A stretch of DNA of 64,000 nucleotides from Trichosphaerium sp. ATCC 40318 (GCA_038496445.1 JALMLS010000577.1:1116001-1180000); one strand, 5' to 3'; shown: positions 35,257 to 45,564, numbered from the stretch's first letter. Notes: generated by a model not told the origin, from the sequence alone. Made by a program: numbers and translations.

Positions 35257-36055
35257 TTAAAGACAAAAACCGATCGCAAATCCTGGAGTACCAATGTTGT
35301 TCATTCCAAGAGGATCAATTCCAGACATATCTACTACACTATCACACCAGTTTGATCCAGTATTTGCACAACCTGTACTTTCGCAAAACACGGTCAAGCT
35401 TGTTGAAACTCCTTGAACTGTTTGTGGGAAACCGGCACCGCCTACTGTTTGTTCGAAAACAGGGTTGCCATCACAAGACAGAGTGAATACTACAGCTGTA
35501 TCTGGAGAGAAATTTGTAGGTGGACTGAATTCATAATCATAAGTAAGGCCCGGCAATGTATATTCAGGAAAGTTTTGGTTGTTTCCAAAGACTATTATAG
35601 GGGCTGGCCCGGTGCGCTTCAGTTCTATTCGTGGTAGAGTATAGTCTTGACCATCAACATTCAATATGCAACCCTCTAGGTTTACCACAACAGAATGAAA
35701 AGCTTTATAAGATAACTCAATGAACTGGCCGTCTTGTGGATTCATGCCATTAGGGTTCACCATGAATTCAGTAATAATCATTTGGTCTTTTACCGGTCTA
35801 TACATCATTAATGTTGGAGGGTCTGTCGTTGGTGGCTCGGTCACCATAGGAGGTTGTTGTTGGTGGAGCAGTAGATGGAGCTTCTGTCGTTGGCGCTTCG
35901 GACGTTGGAGGCTCTGTAGACGGAGCGCTTGGTTGAAATGCTCCACAATCTTCTATCTCGCACAAAACGTTGGTGGATTTGTCCGCAGAACAGCATCTGT
36001 CAATAGTTTTAGATGAAATGGGAGGGTATTCGTTTAATTTCTGGTATTGTTCTGC
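35257..36055 (-). pseudogene. Lamin-tail-domain secreted protein, frameshifted and lacking its 5' end
   Basis: The 3' part encodes a lamin-tail-like beta-sandwich: DQMIITEFMVNPNGMNPQDG, QFIELSYKAFHSVVVNLEGC, YTLPRIELKRTGPAPIIVFG, then a Cys-containing tail to the stop at 35257. Upstream is a Pro/Thr/Glu linker (PSTEPPTSEAPTTEAPSTAP) preceded by a Cys-rich piece (DRCCSADKSTNVLCEIEDCG). Linker and domain are in different frames: the frame changes within an ACA repeat near 35860, as if one base were gained or two lost, and no usable intron lies there. No start codon or signal peptide is found before the DIRS-like element begins at about 36040, so the 5' exons are missing or displaced by the insertion. 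A sequencing error could explain the frameshift alone. Confidence 0.65.
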
Positions 36056-36068
36056 GTTAATAACAATA

Positions 36069-37260
36069 CTATTGTAGGGTATCTTCAGAGAAACCCATTT
36101 TGGAACTGATCTTTAATTTATCAGCCCAATTTGCACGTATGTAATGTCGGTCGCTGTCGCTGTTCATACTCCACTTCGCTATATCCATATATACGACTCT
36201 AGGTATGTCACCGTAAGCTGCAAGCGTCGCTCCCGTAATACGGCCTTGTCGACCGCCAGCTCTTCCTTTGTGTCCAGCATATTTAGCAACGCTTTTGAAA
36301 ACTGCTGATATGCCAGATGGACCCAATCTAGTGTTTTTGTTTTTTAATGTAGTGAAAAACGGCTTTGTATTCCACTTCTGAATAAAGTTGATGTAATCGC
36401 GTAATATCTTTACTGGACACATGTACTCGTCGCCAGTCGCATCAATGTTTACCACATGTGGTACTCCTCCTTGTGATGTTTTTGTACGCATAAAAGTGAC
36501 AACGATTTTGCCGTCACGATATACCACATGGTCTCTGTCCAATATTTCTGTCACTTTTGGTCTTTGCATGCATCTGATGTACAAGGCTATGATAGCACCG
36601 TCACGGAAATATTTGTGGTCGGGTACACGTTTGTACGCGTGTTTGCGCCAATGTAAGAGCCATGTCATATCAAATGTTGGCATCTTTTCTTTTCTAGGAC
36701 GCGCTTTTGCAATACCTTTTTTCACTAACGAAAGCAAGTGAGCATCGTCTTGTTCTGTCGGAGGTTTGTATCCTGCTGCATTATGGATCATCGTGATTGC
36801 TGCTGACGCTGTACGACCAATAGATGTAGCGCCTTGTCGATAACGATGTGTAATATACATCGCCACTGTTGCCGGTGTTGTAGGTAAGTATTGAAACTTA
36901 TGATCCTCACAATACTGTGTAAAGAGATACCACTCTCTACCATAAGAATTGTAAGTGTTGTATGCGCTGCTGTCAGCAATAAAAGCACCAATTTGTTTCA
37001 AGTTGATGTCGTCTGCGTTTTCGATTTGAAGTGAACTGCCAAGTACGTCCATCGACAGTTCTTGAACGGTTCTACGAAACCACTTGCCCCTGTCAGAAAA
37101 ACGTCCTGTCCTGAACCGAGCTCGATGAAGTCCGTCTGCATCTGTAGCACCAACGGCCACCAAGGTTGAGCCGCCCACACCGGTAGTACGACTGTTGCTG
37201 TCGCGTTTTGTTCGCGAATCAGTCTTAGCACGCTTCCTATAAGACGTGCTGGAGGACATG
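36069..37260 (-). CDS. Tyrosine recombinase of the DIRS-like element
   Basis: About 397 codons from ATG 37260 (MSSSTSYRKRAKTDSRTKRD, basic N-terminus). A core-binding region (SAYNTYNSYGREWYLFTQYC; PATVAMYITHRYRQGATS) precedes the catalytic domain: box I ALYIRCMQRPKVTEILDRD (Arg), the Lys beta-hairpin region KIVVTFMRTKTSQGGVPH, box II region GGRQGRITGATLAAYGDIP, and AKWSMNSDSDRHYIR with the tyrosine. The usual HxxR of box II reads RxxR (or G/Q at the His position), a departure from the norm. It would integrate the circular cDNA intermediate. The frame overlaps the 3' end of RT-RH. Confidence 0.85.
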
Positions 37261-37275
37261 CGTAGTTTATCTCGT
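36998..37275 (-). CDS. C-terminal segment of the RT-RNase H ORF
   Basis: In a frame different from the overlapping recombinase, this stretch reads CWRNEINYACPPARLIGSVL, RLIREQNATATVVLPVWAAQ and PWWPLVLQMQTDFIELGS, the conserved C-terminal region found after RNase H in DIRS-type polyproteins (CPP...W.AQPWWP). It continues the reading frame that ends at about 39334, on the other side of the palindrome-rich insertion. Confidence 0.75.
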
Positions 37276-39333
37276 TCCTCCAACAGGTCTGAAAATTATC
37301 ATGGTATTATACCGTACTTTATGGTATAATCACCTTTTATGGTACAAGCTCAGTATAATCCATAATTATACCATATAATTATACCATAAAATATGGTATA
37401 ATACCATGTTTTTTGGACAAATGGTATAACAGCCATTATACCATGTTTATACCATATTTCAATTTATAGAATATAATTATACCATAAAACATGGTATTAT
37501 ACCATGGTATTATACCACATTTTACAGTACATTATACCATGCATTATACCATATAATTATACCATAAAACATGGTACTATACCATGGTATTATACTGCAT
37601 TTTAAAGTATATTATACCATGCATTATACCATATAATTATACCATAAAACACAGTATTATACCATGGTATTATACTGTATTTTAAAGTATAGTATACCGT
37701 GCATTATACCATATAATTATACCATAAAACACGGTATTATACCATGGTATTATACTGTATTTTACAGTATTGTATACCGTGCATTATACCATATAATTAT
37801 ACCATAAAATGTGGTATTATACCGTGGTATTATACTGTATAAGTATAAGTTAGTCAAAGCTCACTTGGTCTATACTTGATTTAATAGCCTTTGGCCCTAC
37901 GCAAACGCCATACCACACAATGCTTTGACAGTAGCCGTTATTGAACATAATTGGCATATAAATGTGTGAAAAACAGTTTTAAGAGAGAAATCTGGTAACG
38001 CGCCCCAATTGCGGGCGTTTTAGGGATAAATTGGCCAATTTTCTCCGATTGACAGTATTTGAGGAAGAAACCACTCCACGTACCCCATGTTAGAACGCTA
38101 CAGTGGTAGACACACCAAAAACGCGTTTAGCGCTTGAAAAATGCCCATTCGCAAAAAACCTCCAGTTGGAGGTTTTTTTCCCCGGCTCTCATTTTTTTCT
38201 CCCCTCCATAGGCATTTTTACACTCAATCAACGCCATACAGCCTCATTTACCAAATCAGGAGCAAAATTATTTATTTTTTTTTGACATTTTTGATATACG
38301 CTCCAATGCATGTTAAAACGCGTGAATAGTGCTATAAGGCCAAGTTGTTTCAGAGCCTACCCATTTTTTGAGTTTTTTGGTTTTTTTTGGATTTTTTTGG
38401 ATTTTTTTGAATTTTTCCCTACTAAACGCCCGCATTTGCCAGAACAGATAGCATTTAGGCTTCACACCCATGCGTTGACCTTACGAGTGATATTATAAAC
38501 CAATTGGCTAAGTCAGAGCACAAAACTAAGTCTTGTCCAGTTTATCGCCCGCACAACACAAGGTACGCTAAAAGTAGTTGTTTTGAAGCCGCTTGCCATA
38601 GGTTTTAACCAAGCTAAATAGATGATAAAAAAAAAACCAAGATGTGTTAGCTAACAGGTACGATTCCGCTAGAACTTGTTTCCGATGAAGTTGGCAGTTA
38701 TTTTCATTTCTTTGTTTTAGTCTTGGTTTGGCTCCACCACACAGGTCATTTGTTACTCCCAGTGCTGCCACCACAACAAAACAGCAATTTTTGTACGACT
38801 ATTTATTTTGTGCATCAAGCCTTCACTAATTCTTCTTCTAGTTTTCATGCTATGTCCATTCGAAGCACTTACAGCAAGTACAATATTTTTTTTGAAGGTT
38901 ATTTGATGTGTCAACTACCACAAAAGAGGATATGGACAAAACCAAAGGTCACGGATGTAAACAAAAAAATGTATTAATAAATGTGGTTTTATTATTAGAA
39001 CAGTTTTTACACGGTATAATACACTTGGTTTTGTGGTATAATCTACCAAGTTTTAAGGTATAATATACCAGACTTTGTGGTATTATACTGTGTTTTATAC
39101 CATGTTTTATGGTAGAATTATACCATATATTGCATTTTTTCAGATGAAAAAATATGGTATAAATTCGCACTTTCTACTGCATATTTATGGTATAATTTGG
39201 CTGTTTTATGGTATAAATCCTTTGATTTATGGTATATTATACTGGAATTTGTGGTATAAAATTGTAATCAATGGTATAATTATACCACAAATTCATGGTA
39301 TCTACCATAAAAACAGCTCGAGAATTTTAGACC
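37275..39333. mobile_element. Palindrome-rich nested insertion with CAGGTCT inverted ends
   Basis: Left end CAGGTCTGAAAATT (about 37286, reading rightwards after the recombinase start region) matches the inverted right end AATTTTAGACCTG near 39320-39333. No protein is encoded. Both sides are packed with TATACCAT/ATGGTATA words, and on the left an 80-bp tandem repeat occurs. The host RT-RH frame stops on one side and resumes on the other, so the segment is an insertion. Target duplication is not clear: the junction can be read as CAG on both sides. Probably a non-autonomous DNA transposon of foldback type. Confidence 0.6.
37540..37850. repeat. 80-bp tandem repeat of ATACCAT palindromes
   Basis: About four copies of an 80-bp unit built of CCATGCATTATACCATATAA, then ATTATACCATAAAACATGG and a palindromic centre TATACCATGGTATTATAC. 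Copies differ by a few substitutions. More degenerate pieces extend left to 37290 and recur at 39010-39310. The sequence is almost entirely self-complementary and should form long hairpins or cruciforms. Confidence 0.85.
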
Positions 39334-39700
39334 TGATCCTGAGCCATTCCATTCACCGCTTCTGTGCCTGGTTGATACCAGCGTGTGTTGAAGCGATCCA
39401 GCTGTGTGTTGTATGCTGTTGCGAACCTGTCGACTGTGTGAGGTCCGAACGCTTGCTGTATTTGGTGAAAGAAAGACGGTCTGATCATCCAATCTTCGAC
39501 GTCTATCAATCGACTCGGCCAATCCGCAGAATTCTCCTCGGACGGTATCCACTGCGGTTTTAGCAGTGTTGCATTTTGTTGCAGAAGGAATAACCACGTA
39601 TCCTTCACTATCTTGTCTCGCGCCGGGTTGCGAGATCCTCTCCAAAGCCAAGACACTACGCTGGTGCTGTCGATCTTCATCTGCACTACTCTGTCTTGTA
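39334..39700 (-). CDS. RT-RNase H ORF, segment between the two insertions
   Basis: Reads QDRVVQMKIDSTSVVSWLWR (third RNase H acidic residue in KIDS), then WIPSEENSADWPSRLIDVED, the typical ENxADxPSR signature after RNase H, and TVDRFATAYNTQLDRFNTRW, QPGTEAVNGMAQDQ. It continues the frame ending KAYKAQI at 40632 and precedes the segment at 37275. Confidence 0.85.
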
Positions 39701-40629
39701 CAGGGCTGAAACTAAATAAGGCTTTTTTTGCAAAAGCCATTTTTTTGCCACCAAATACAGCCTTATTTTTCACCAAATTGCCTTGTTTTTGCCAAAAAAA
39801 ATGGGCAAATATGAGGCATTGCCTTGTAATTTTGGGCTTTGGAGCCTCATATTTGGGCCAAATAGCAAGCAACTGGTTCACTAATTAGCCTTAAAATAGC
39901 CTGCATTGTTGGTCCAATAATGCCTCATTTTTTGTGCAACAATAAGGCATTTTTGCCCTCAATTTTTGGGCATAACCCAGGCACCATATACTCATAAAAC
40001 AAGGGTTTATATAGGCATACAATAGTGATTCATTTATTAAAGTACAGTACACAAAACACAAAAAACTTCAATGTCCTCCATGTGAAAAAAAACCTTTAGT
40101 TAAAAAAAAAATTAACAAATTATTGGTATAATTTTCGCGGACTGGAAAAATGGTTTAAAGTACCTATACTCCTGTTGTAGGTGGATTTGGGTGCTGCGGT
40201 TCGAATGGCGGTGGTTTCGTTAGAATCCATAAAATACTAAGCGCGTGGTGACGGCGTCTATATAAAACGTCAGTAGTAAATGAAAAAAAAATGTTTAGGA
40301 AGTGTTGGTGTGGTGGAGACTTACCTTAAACCAATGTATCCTTAATGTACAATGTGTACACAACCAATGCCTAATTGGTGCCTATAAATTTAAGGCTGGC
40401 AATGCATAAAAAAACTAGGGCAGGCATTGCCTAAAAAAAACAAGGCATTGCAACAATTAAGGCATTGCCCAACAAAGCCTTATTTCAATGCCTGATTTTT
40501 GCCTTTTCTGCCATTGCCTTTGCAAAATCAGGCATTGCCATTTTTGCATACCTGATTTTTGCCATCAATGCCTGATTTTAAAAAAATGCCTTCATATTTA
40601 AGGCAAAGCCTTGTTTAGTTTCAGCCCTG
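39701..40629. mobile_element. 929-bp non-autonomous DNA transposon with TA target duplication
   Basis: Terminal inverted repeats of about 22-24 bp: CAGGGCTGAAACTAAATAAG at the left and its complement (CTTGTTTAGTTTCAGCCCTG) at the right. TA lies directly outside each end (39699-39700 and 40630-40631). Removing the element with one TA restores the RNase H frame exactly (KAQIQDRVVQ). The interior has no ORF but many short related words (AAGGCATTGCC, GCCTGATTTTTGCC), a subrepeat structure. CAGGG ends with a TA duplication do not match the usual Tc1/mariner (CAGT) or hAT (8-bp duplication) pattern, so the superfamily is open. Confidence 0.85.
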
Positions 40630-40631
40630 TA

Positions 40632-41950
40632 TTTGCGCTTTGTATGCTTTGAGGGCTAGATGGACTGCCCATAACTCTAATTCGTTGATGTGCAATCCTA
40701 GTTGAGGTTCGTGCCAATTTCCTCTGGCTTGTGGTAGACCTTTGATTGTTCCTGACCATGCTGCTTCGGATGCGTCTGTCTCGATGATAAATACGGTTTC
40801 TTTTCTCCACAATGTTTTGCCGTTCCATCTCAGAAGTGCTTCTCTCAACCACTCTATGTCTGCTTGTAGTTGAGGGTCTGGGCGTACCAATGAATTCCAG
40901 TTCATCCAAGGCAATGTTACCTGTCCTATCGTGCGGTAAAAGCTGCGACAGAACACTCTTGCTGGTGTGAAAGCTTCTTTGGTTGCAACCAACTTTCCGA
41001 CTATGCTTGACAGCTCTCGTATGTGCACCAAATTTCTTCTTCGAATTGACTTTGATAATTTTTTCAATCCTTCGCGTATGTTTTTGATCTTCTTTGCTGG
41101 TACGCGTAACTCGCCTTTGCTTGTGTCGATGATCATACCCAAGTGCTCTATAACTTGAGTTGCTTCCCAGTGTCCTTTGTCTGGTTGGTTTTGCCAACCC
41201 AGTTTGTCGAACAATGGCTTCAGAATTGTATCTCTGATGTGTATCAATTCGTTCTTTGTAGGGGCTCCGATAATCCAATCGTCGATCCAAATTAAAAATG
41301 TTATTCCCATCTTCCGTAAGTGCCTGACCATAGCACGGTTTATCTTTGTAAACAGCCACGGAGCAAAGCGTACTCCGAAAGGCATTCTTGTCCACCGGTA
41401 AATCTTTCCTTTCCACACGAAGCACAGCCAACGCTGACTTCTCTGATGCATCTTTATGTGATGAAAGCCGGATCGAAAGTCGCCTGAGGCCATCCACCAT
41501 CCTAGACCTATTTGTTTTATGAACACTCCCAGCCCTTCGAACTTTGTGTAAGCTGGAGTGATTCCATTGTTGAGACCTCTTGCATCGAATACCATTCGAA
41601 ACAGGTCTTTGGTTGTTCCCTTTGGAACAAAATGAACTGGACTTATATGAAACGGATTCTCTTCTAACTGAACGACACCGGTTTTGAGAAGCTTCTTTAT
41701 TTCTGAAGTTCCAAACTGTTCTTCCTTCACATTCTTGATCCAATTCCCTCGTCTGTGCTGCCAAACAAGCGGTCGATCTACCAAGAATTCGAACCCATTT
41801 TTGATACCTTGTACTATCCAGTTCTCGGCGCCTATATCTCTCCACCCCTCCCATTTTAACCACGGCGCGTGGGAGGTTGGAGAAGGTTTTTCATTGACCA
41901 CGGCTGCGACCGCGACCACGGTATCCCCCTCGCTGAAAGGCGTTACCACT
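40632..41950 (-). CDS. Reverse transcriptase/RNase H ORF, main segment
   Basis: The frame enters from the end of gag (about 41950) with KPSPTSHAPWLKWEGWRDIG. RT blocks: GTSEIKKLLKTGVVQLEENP, VHFVPKGTTKDLFRMVFDAR, GVFIKQIGLGWWMASGDFRS, GFHHIKMHQRSQRWLCFVW, RWTRMPFGVRFAPWLFTKIN and the catalytic LIWIDDWIIGAPTKNEL (IDD in place of YxDD). The thumb and RNase H follow: VFIIETDASEAAWSGTIKG and HINELELWAVHLALKAY hold the first two RNase H acidic residues. The coding sequence is then broken by the 929-bp element. The start is not defined; translation may depend on frameshift or re-initiation from gag. Confidence 0.88.
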
Positions 41951-43213
41951 GGGAGCATGATATTGAGTGCCAGGTGGTGCTCCGTTGTTTCTACCACCAC
42001 TGTTGTTGTTAGTAGCGTTGTTGCTACCACCACCATTGTTGCTGTTGTTGTTGCGTCCGTTACCGCCACGGCCACCGTTACGACCGCGACCACCACCGTT
42101 ACGATTGCGGTTACGCCTGCTGTATCGACTCTTAATGTTCATAAACTTAATCTTCTTTCGAAGATCACTTTCTTCTTTTGCTTTGATAGCATTGGCCTTG
42201 TCCATGAGTGTTTGATGAGCAGGAGGCATGCTATACAAAGACTTATCCTCCAATACTTGTTTAGTGACATCAACACCAACCTCCTCGATCATAATAATCT
42301 CGGTCATCATCGCCAATATTGGTTTTATGGATGGATCAGAGGCGGGCTTGTTCTCACGCTGTGCAATTCTGCACAAATTCTCGTACTGTTTATACGCAAG
42401 TCGACGCGCTTTCGATTCAACGCCTGTACCCCATGATATGCTGTTTGACGGTTCAAAATATACCAGCTGATGTATATTTGTAGGTAAAGTACCAACTGGC
42501 AAAGAAGGTACATACACTCGATTTGAATTGGGCATAGGGACGTTCGTAGGTACTGAAGGAGGCGCTTGCGTGCGTGTGTTTTGACGTGCCGAAGTATCAC
42601 GCTCATTATTTATCCACCGGTCTTCATGCTCGATATCTCTCATGTCGCGTACGTCTTGATCCTCTTCGAGTGCTCTCGCTAGATTATCCTCTAAAATAGA
42701 ATTCAAATCGCTACACAGAGAAGCACGAAATTCTTTAAATTTGCTGTCGATAATAGAAGAGAGCTGCGTTGGAATAATTTGCGTGCCGTTTAGGGCCTCA
42801 TTTATTACGTGAGGCTCGTTTTTACGTGATTTATCGTCCGTAGACGCCTGAGACGCTTGTCTCAGTGTTAAGGCTTCCTTTACTCCGACAAATATTCTTC
42901 CTTCTTCTATTTTAATCGCTGTGCTTAGGGCAATCTCTAGCTGTTCTTTAATCGGTCGTGTGTCGGGAGATTTGTCGTAACACAAAGTAAAATTATGTGT
43001 TGAGTCGGTGTCGACTAGCAGTCGATATAGGTGATAAGCATTGCCTTCTATGCCATCTCCGGGTAAATATTGCATCCCCATGTCGTGATAAATTTGCTTC
43101 AACCACATCTCGTTAGCCACGCCTAAGCGTAAGGCTGGCATCTTTTTTATAAGGTTTTGCCAATAAATTTCCTTTTTTACCGCTGAACTAACTACGTAAC
43201 TACCTTCAGACAT
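41891..43213 (-). CDS. Gag-like ORF1 of the DIRS-like element
   Basis: 440 codons from ATG 43213 (MSEGSYVVSSAVKKEIYWQN). A helical middle (LGVANEMWLKQIYHDMGMQY; IYRLLVDTDSTHNFTLCYD-like region) is followed by charged segments and a long C-terminal RG/GGN/NNS-rich tail (NRNGGGRGRNGGRGGNGRNN) likely to bind nucleic acid; there is no CCHC knuckle. Placement before RT fits ORF1 of DIRS/Ngaro elements. The long plus-strand frame over this tail is an antisense artefact of low complexity. Confidence 0.75.
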   Translation of the reverse strand: MSEGSYVVSSAVKKEIYWQNLIKKMPALRLGVANEMWLKQIYHDMGMQYLPGDGIEGNAYHLYRLLVDTDSTHNFTLCYDKSPDTRPIKEQLEIALSTAIKIEEGRIFVGVKEALTLRQASQASTDDKSRKNEPHVINEALNGTQIIPTQLSSIIDSKFKEFRASLCSDLNSILEDNLARALEEDQDVRDMRDIEHEDRWINNERDTSARQNTRTQAPPSVPTNVPMPNSNRVYVPSLPVGTLPTNIHQLVYFEPSNSISWGTGVESKARRLAYKQYENLCRIAQRENKPASDPSIKPILAMMTEIIMIEEVGVDVTKQVLEDKSLYSMPPAHQTLMDKANAIKAKEESDLRKKIKFMNIKSRYSRRNRNRNGGGRGRNGGRGGNGRNNNSNNGGGSNNATNNNSGGRNNGAPPGTQYHAPSGNAFQRGGYRGRGRSRGQ

Positions 43214-43304
43214 CTCACCAGTCTTAAAAATAGCTATCGTAGGATTGCGGAAACGTTGTTACGTTCAAGGAACAAAAGGGCTTAAGAATATCGTATTGTT
43301 AAGC

Positions 43305-43436
43305 ACTTTGAACAATACCTACAATAAGTTAAGTACCATTACTTACACACATAATAACACTAATAGCAGAAAACTAAAAATAGAAATAAAAACCAGTTGT
43401 TTATTTAAGTGAGAATACAATCACGCATTTGTACTT
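43305..43436. repeat. 132-bp direct repeat, left copy
   Basis: Identical by eye to 45565-45696, at an offset of exactly 2260 bp. This copy covers the last codons, stop and 3' flank of the endonuclease gene (minus strand) and abuts the end of the DIRS-like element. Confidence 0.9.
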
Positions 43437-44207
43437 TAATACCAGCAATAATACAAGAATGTCCACGGCATTGGCCATTTCTCTTACACCATCTTCTTGA
43501 ACTGTTAACTTTACCAGGCTCCAAGACAATGTGATCTGGGTTAGTACAAAAGGTACAATGACACAAGTGTGATGCATCTACTAAAGTACGGGCCAAACCC
43601 GGATACCATAAGTAGTTGCCATCAAGCCCTTTGTCAAACAAAGTAATGCCCTTCTCCACATATAGAACTGTATGGGCTAGATTGAAAAGTCTGCTCATTT
43701 TTCTGGTTCTAAATACAGCACGGAGGTACCCTGCACTAGTGGTTGACCCTCTGGTGCACAATTTGCACCCGGTATCTAGAATATACAATAAGTTTCTGAG
43801 TGATTACTTTGGTTGCTTTGTTAAGGTATACGCTTAAGCACACACACAATAACCCTAATAACAAAAAAAAACAAATTTAAGGTACCTTCAATATCAATTG
43901 ACTTTACTCGCATGGACTTTAACTTTGCTTGGGCAATGTCCCAAGGTAAAGTGCGAATATCTGTGGCAATGTGCCTTACATGAGCATCATTCCATTCTCT
44001 CTTAGGTACACACATTGCAACATAGTCATTAGTGTTCATTTTTCCAAGCGGTGTATTCCATGTTCTAGGCATACGCTTGTGTGGACACAGTGGTGGGTGA
44101 AATGGTTCAACAATGTGAAAGAAAGGAGTTCTTTTAGCAAAGTACAAGGGGCTGTACAGTTTCTCTGGGCCGGTTATGGTGTAGTAATTAGGCAAGTGTT
44201 CACACAT
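43405..44207 (-). CDS. His-Me finger (HNH-like, I-PpoI-type zinc loop) endonuclease
   Basis: Start ATG 44207 (MCEHLPNYYTITGPEKLYSP). Exon 1 ends at SMRVKSIDIE with a GTACCT donor near 43886; exon 2 starts near 43778 (DTGCKLCTRGSTTSAGYLRA). The C-terminal part has ARTLVDASHLCHCTFCTNPD, HIVLEPGKVNSSRRWCKRN and QCRGHSC: the zinc-binding loop pattern of His-Me finger homing endonucleases (H-C-x2-C-x2-P-x-H-L-x-E...C...C-x-GH). N-terminal segments include PPLCPHKRMPRTWNTPLG and YVAMCVPKREWNDAHVRHIA. Stop at 43405. Such proteins occur in many copies in some fungi and oomycetes. The adjoining minisatellite and the direct repeats suggest a mobile or amplifying unit. Upstream TATAAAAG at about 44251 suits a promoter. 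Confidence 0.75.
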
Positions 44208-44339
44208 TCTTGAGGAGGCGTTGTTGTTGTTGTGTTGGATGTAGAATTATGATATAAAAGTAGTCGAGTAAATCGATCTTGTATCACTCAGATTTTTTCA
44301 ATCAACATTTATCTGTTTTCAATCACTGTAAAGTGTGTA

Positions 44340-45562
44340 TAAGGATGTGTACTTAAAACGTAATAGCCCGTATCAAACTATACTCAGGATTGATTATGCA
44401 TTGTTGGTTAAGGTAATCAACTTAAAATAAAATAGCCCGTATCAAAGTACAACTTTTCAATCACCTTTTGAATGTGATTAAGGATGTGTACTTAAAACGT
44501 AATGACTCTAATGGTGGCAAATACAACATTGGTTGTTGGCGAGGGTTTTAAACAATCTAATTTGTAGTTGTAAACGCTTTTGGAATCAATCTGGTAACTG
44601 TGTTAAGTAGGTGAACTTAGATCGTAATAGCAACAATCAATCTAGTGTAACTGTTTTAAGGATGGATACTTAAACAACAATGGCAACAATCAATCTAGAT
44701 AAAGTACATTAAGGATGTGTGCTTAAACTATAATAGCAACAATCAATCTAGATAAAGTGTATTAAGGATGTGTGCTTAATGCATAATGGCAACAATCAAT
44801 CTAGTGTAAGTATTAAGCATGTGTGCTTAAACTATAATAGCAACAATCAATCTAGATAAAGTACATTAAGGATGTGTACTTAAAACGTAATGACTCTAAT
44901 GGTGGCAAATACAACATTGGTTGTTGGCGAGGGTTTTAAACAATCTAATTTGTAGTTGTAAACGCTTTTGGAATCAATCTGGTAACTGTGTTAAGTAGGT
45001 GAACTTAGATCGTAATAGCAACAATCAATCTAGTGTAACTGTTTTAAGGATGGATACTTAAACAACAATGGCAACAATCAATCTAGTGAATTGTATTAAG
45101 CAAGGAAACTTAGTGTACAATGGCAACAATCAATCTAAATAAAGTGCATTAAGGATGTGTGCTTAATGCATAATGGCAACAATCAATCTAGATAAAGTAC
45201 ATTAAGGATGTGTGCTTAAACTATAATAGCAACAATCAATCTTAGAGTAATGGCTATTCGCCAATGATACTAAGTAATACAACTTAATACAAGATAGCAA
45301 CAATCTGGATAAAGTACATTAAAGATGTGTGCTTAAACTATAATAGCAACAATCAATCTAGATAAAGTGCATTAAGGATGTGTGCTTAAACTACGAACTT
45401 TGATCGTAATAGTACCAATCAATCTAGTCTTAATGTGTTAAGGTTGAATATGGATTTATACTTCAACTTGTAAAGGATTGGACCTTGAGCTGTTTATAGT
45501 TGTAGTTTTATCAATCCATAATCAGTATTAATCTCAATATGGTTAAGCATGTGTACTTAAAA
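44340..45562. repeat. 53-bp minisatellite upstream of the endonuclease gene
   Basis: Many copies of a 53-bp unit containing GCAACAATCAATCTAGATAA, AGTACATTAAGGATGTGTGC and TTAAACTATAATA, with variants. A larger duplication is superimposed: 44477-44698 recurs at 44865-45086 (222 bp, offset 388). The array lies in the 5' region of the endonuclease gene and fills most of the space between the two 132-bp repeats. Confidence 0.9.
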
Positions 45563-45564
45563 TG

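Larger units (their letters stand above)
36040..43304 (-). mobile_element. DIRS/Ngaro-like tyrosine-recombinase retrotransposon with two nested insertions
   Basis: Reading on the minus strand, the order is gag-like ORF, reverse transcriptase/RNase H ORF, then tyrosine recombinase, overlapping as in DIRS-type elements. Candidate ends carry imperfect inverted repeats: GCGTTAATAACAATAC near 36054 and, inverted, GCTTAACAATACGATATTC near 43285-43304. Two unrelated DNA segments interrupt the RT-RH ORF (39701-40629 and about 37275-39333). With both removed the RT-RH frame is open from gag into the start of the recombinase gene. The element inserted beside or into the lamin-tail-domain gene. It is probably defective now because RNase H is split. 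Confidence 0.8.

Noticed and set aside
39327-39881. 184-codon minus-strand frame
   Set aside because: A chimera of transposon end sequence and the RT-RH continuation; the true coding part begins only at 39700.
39701-40629. Classification as a hAT element from the CAGGG ends
   Set aside because: The flanking 8-mers do not match; the duplication supported by the healed reading frame is TA.
40598-41863. 421-codon minus-strand frame rich in Arg/Ser
   Set aside because: Out-of-frame reading of the RT/RNase H region; the RT motifs lie in the other minus frame.
41684-42436. 250-codon plus-strand frame, very Thr/Val-rich
   Set aside because: Antisense of the RG/NNG-rich gag tail and the RT start; low complexity of the true gene keeps the opposite strand open.
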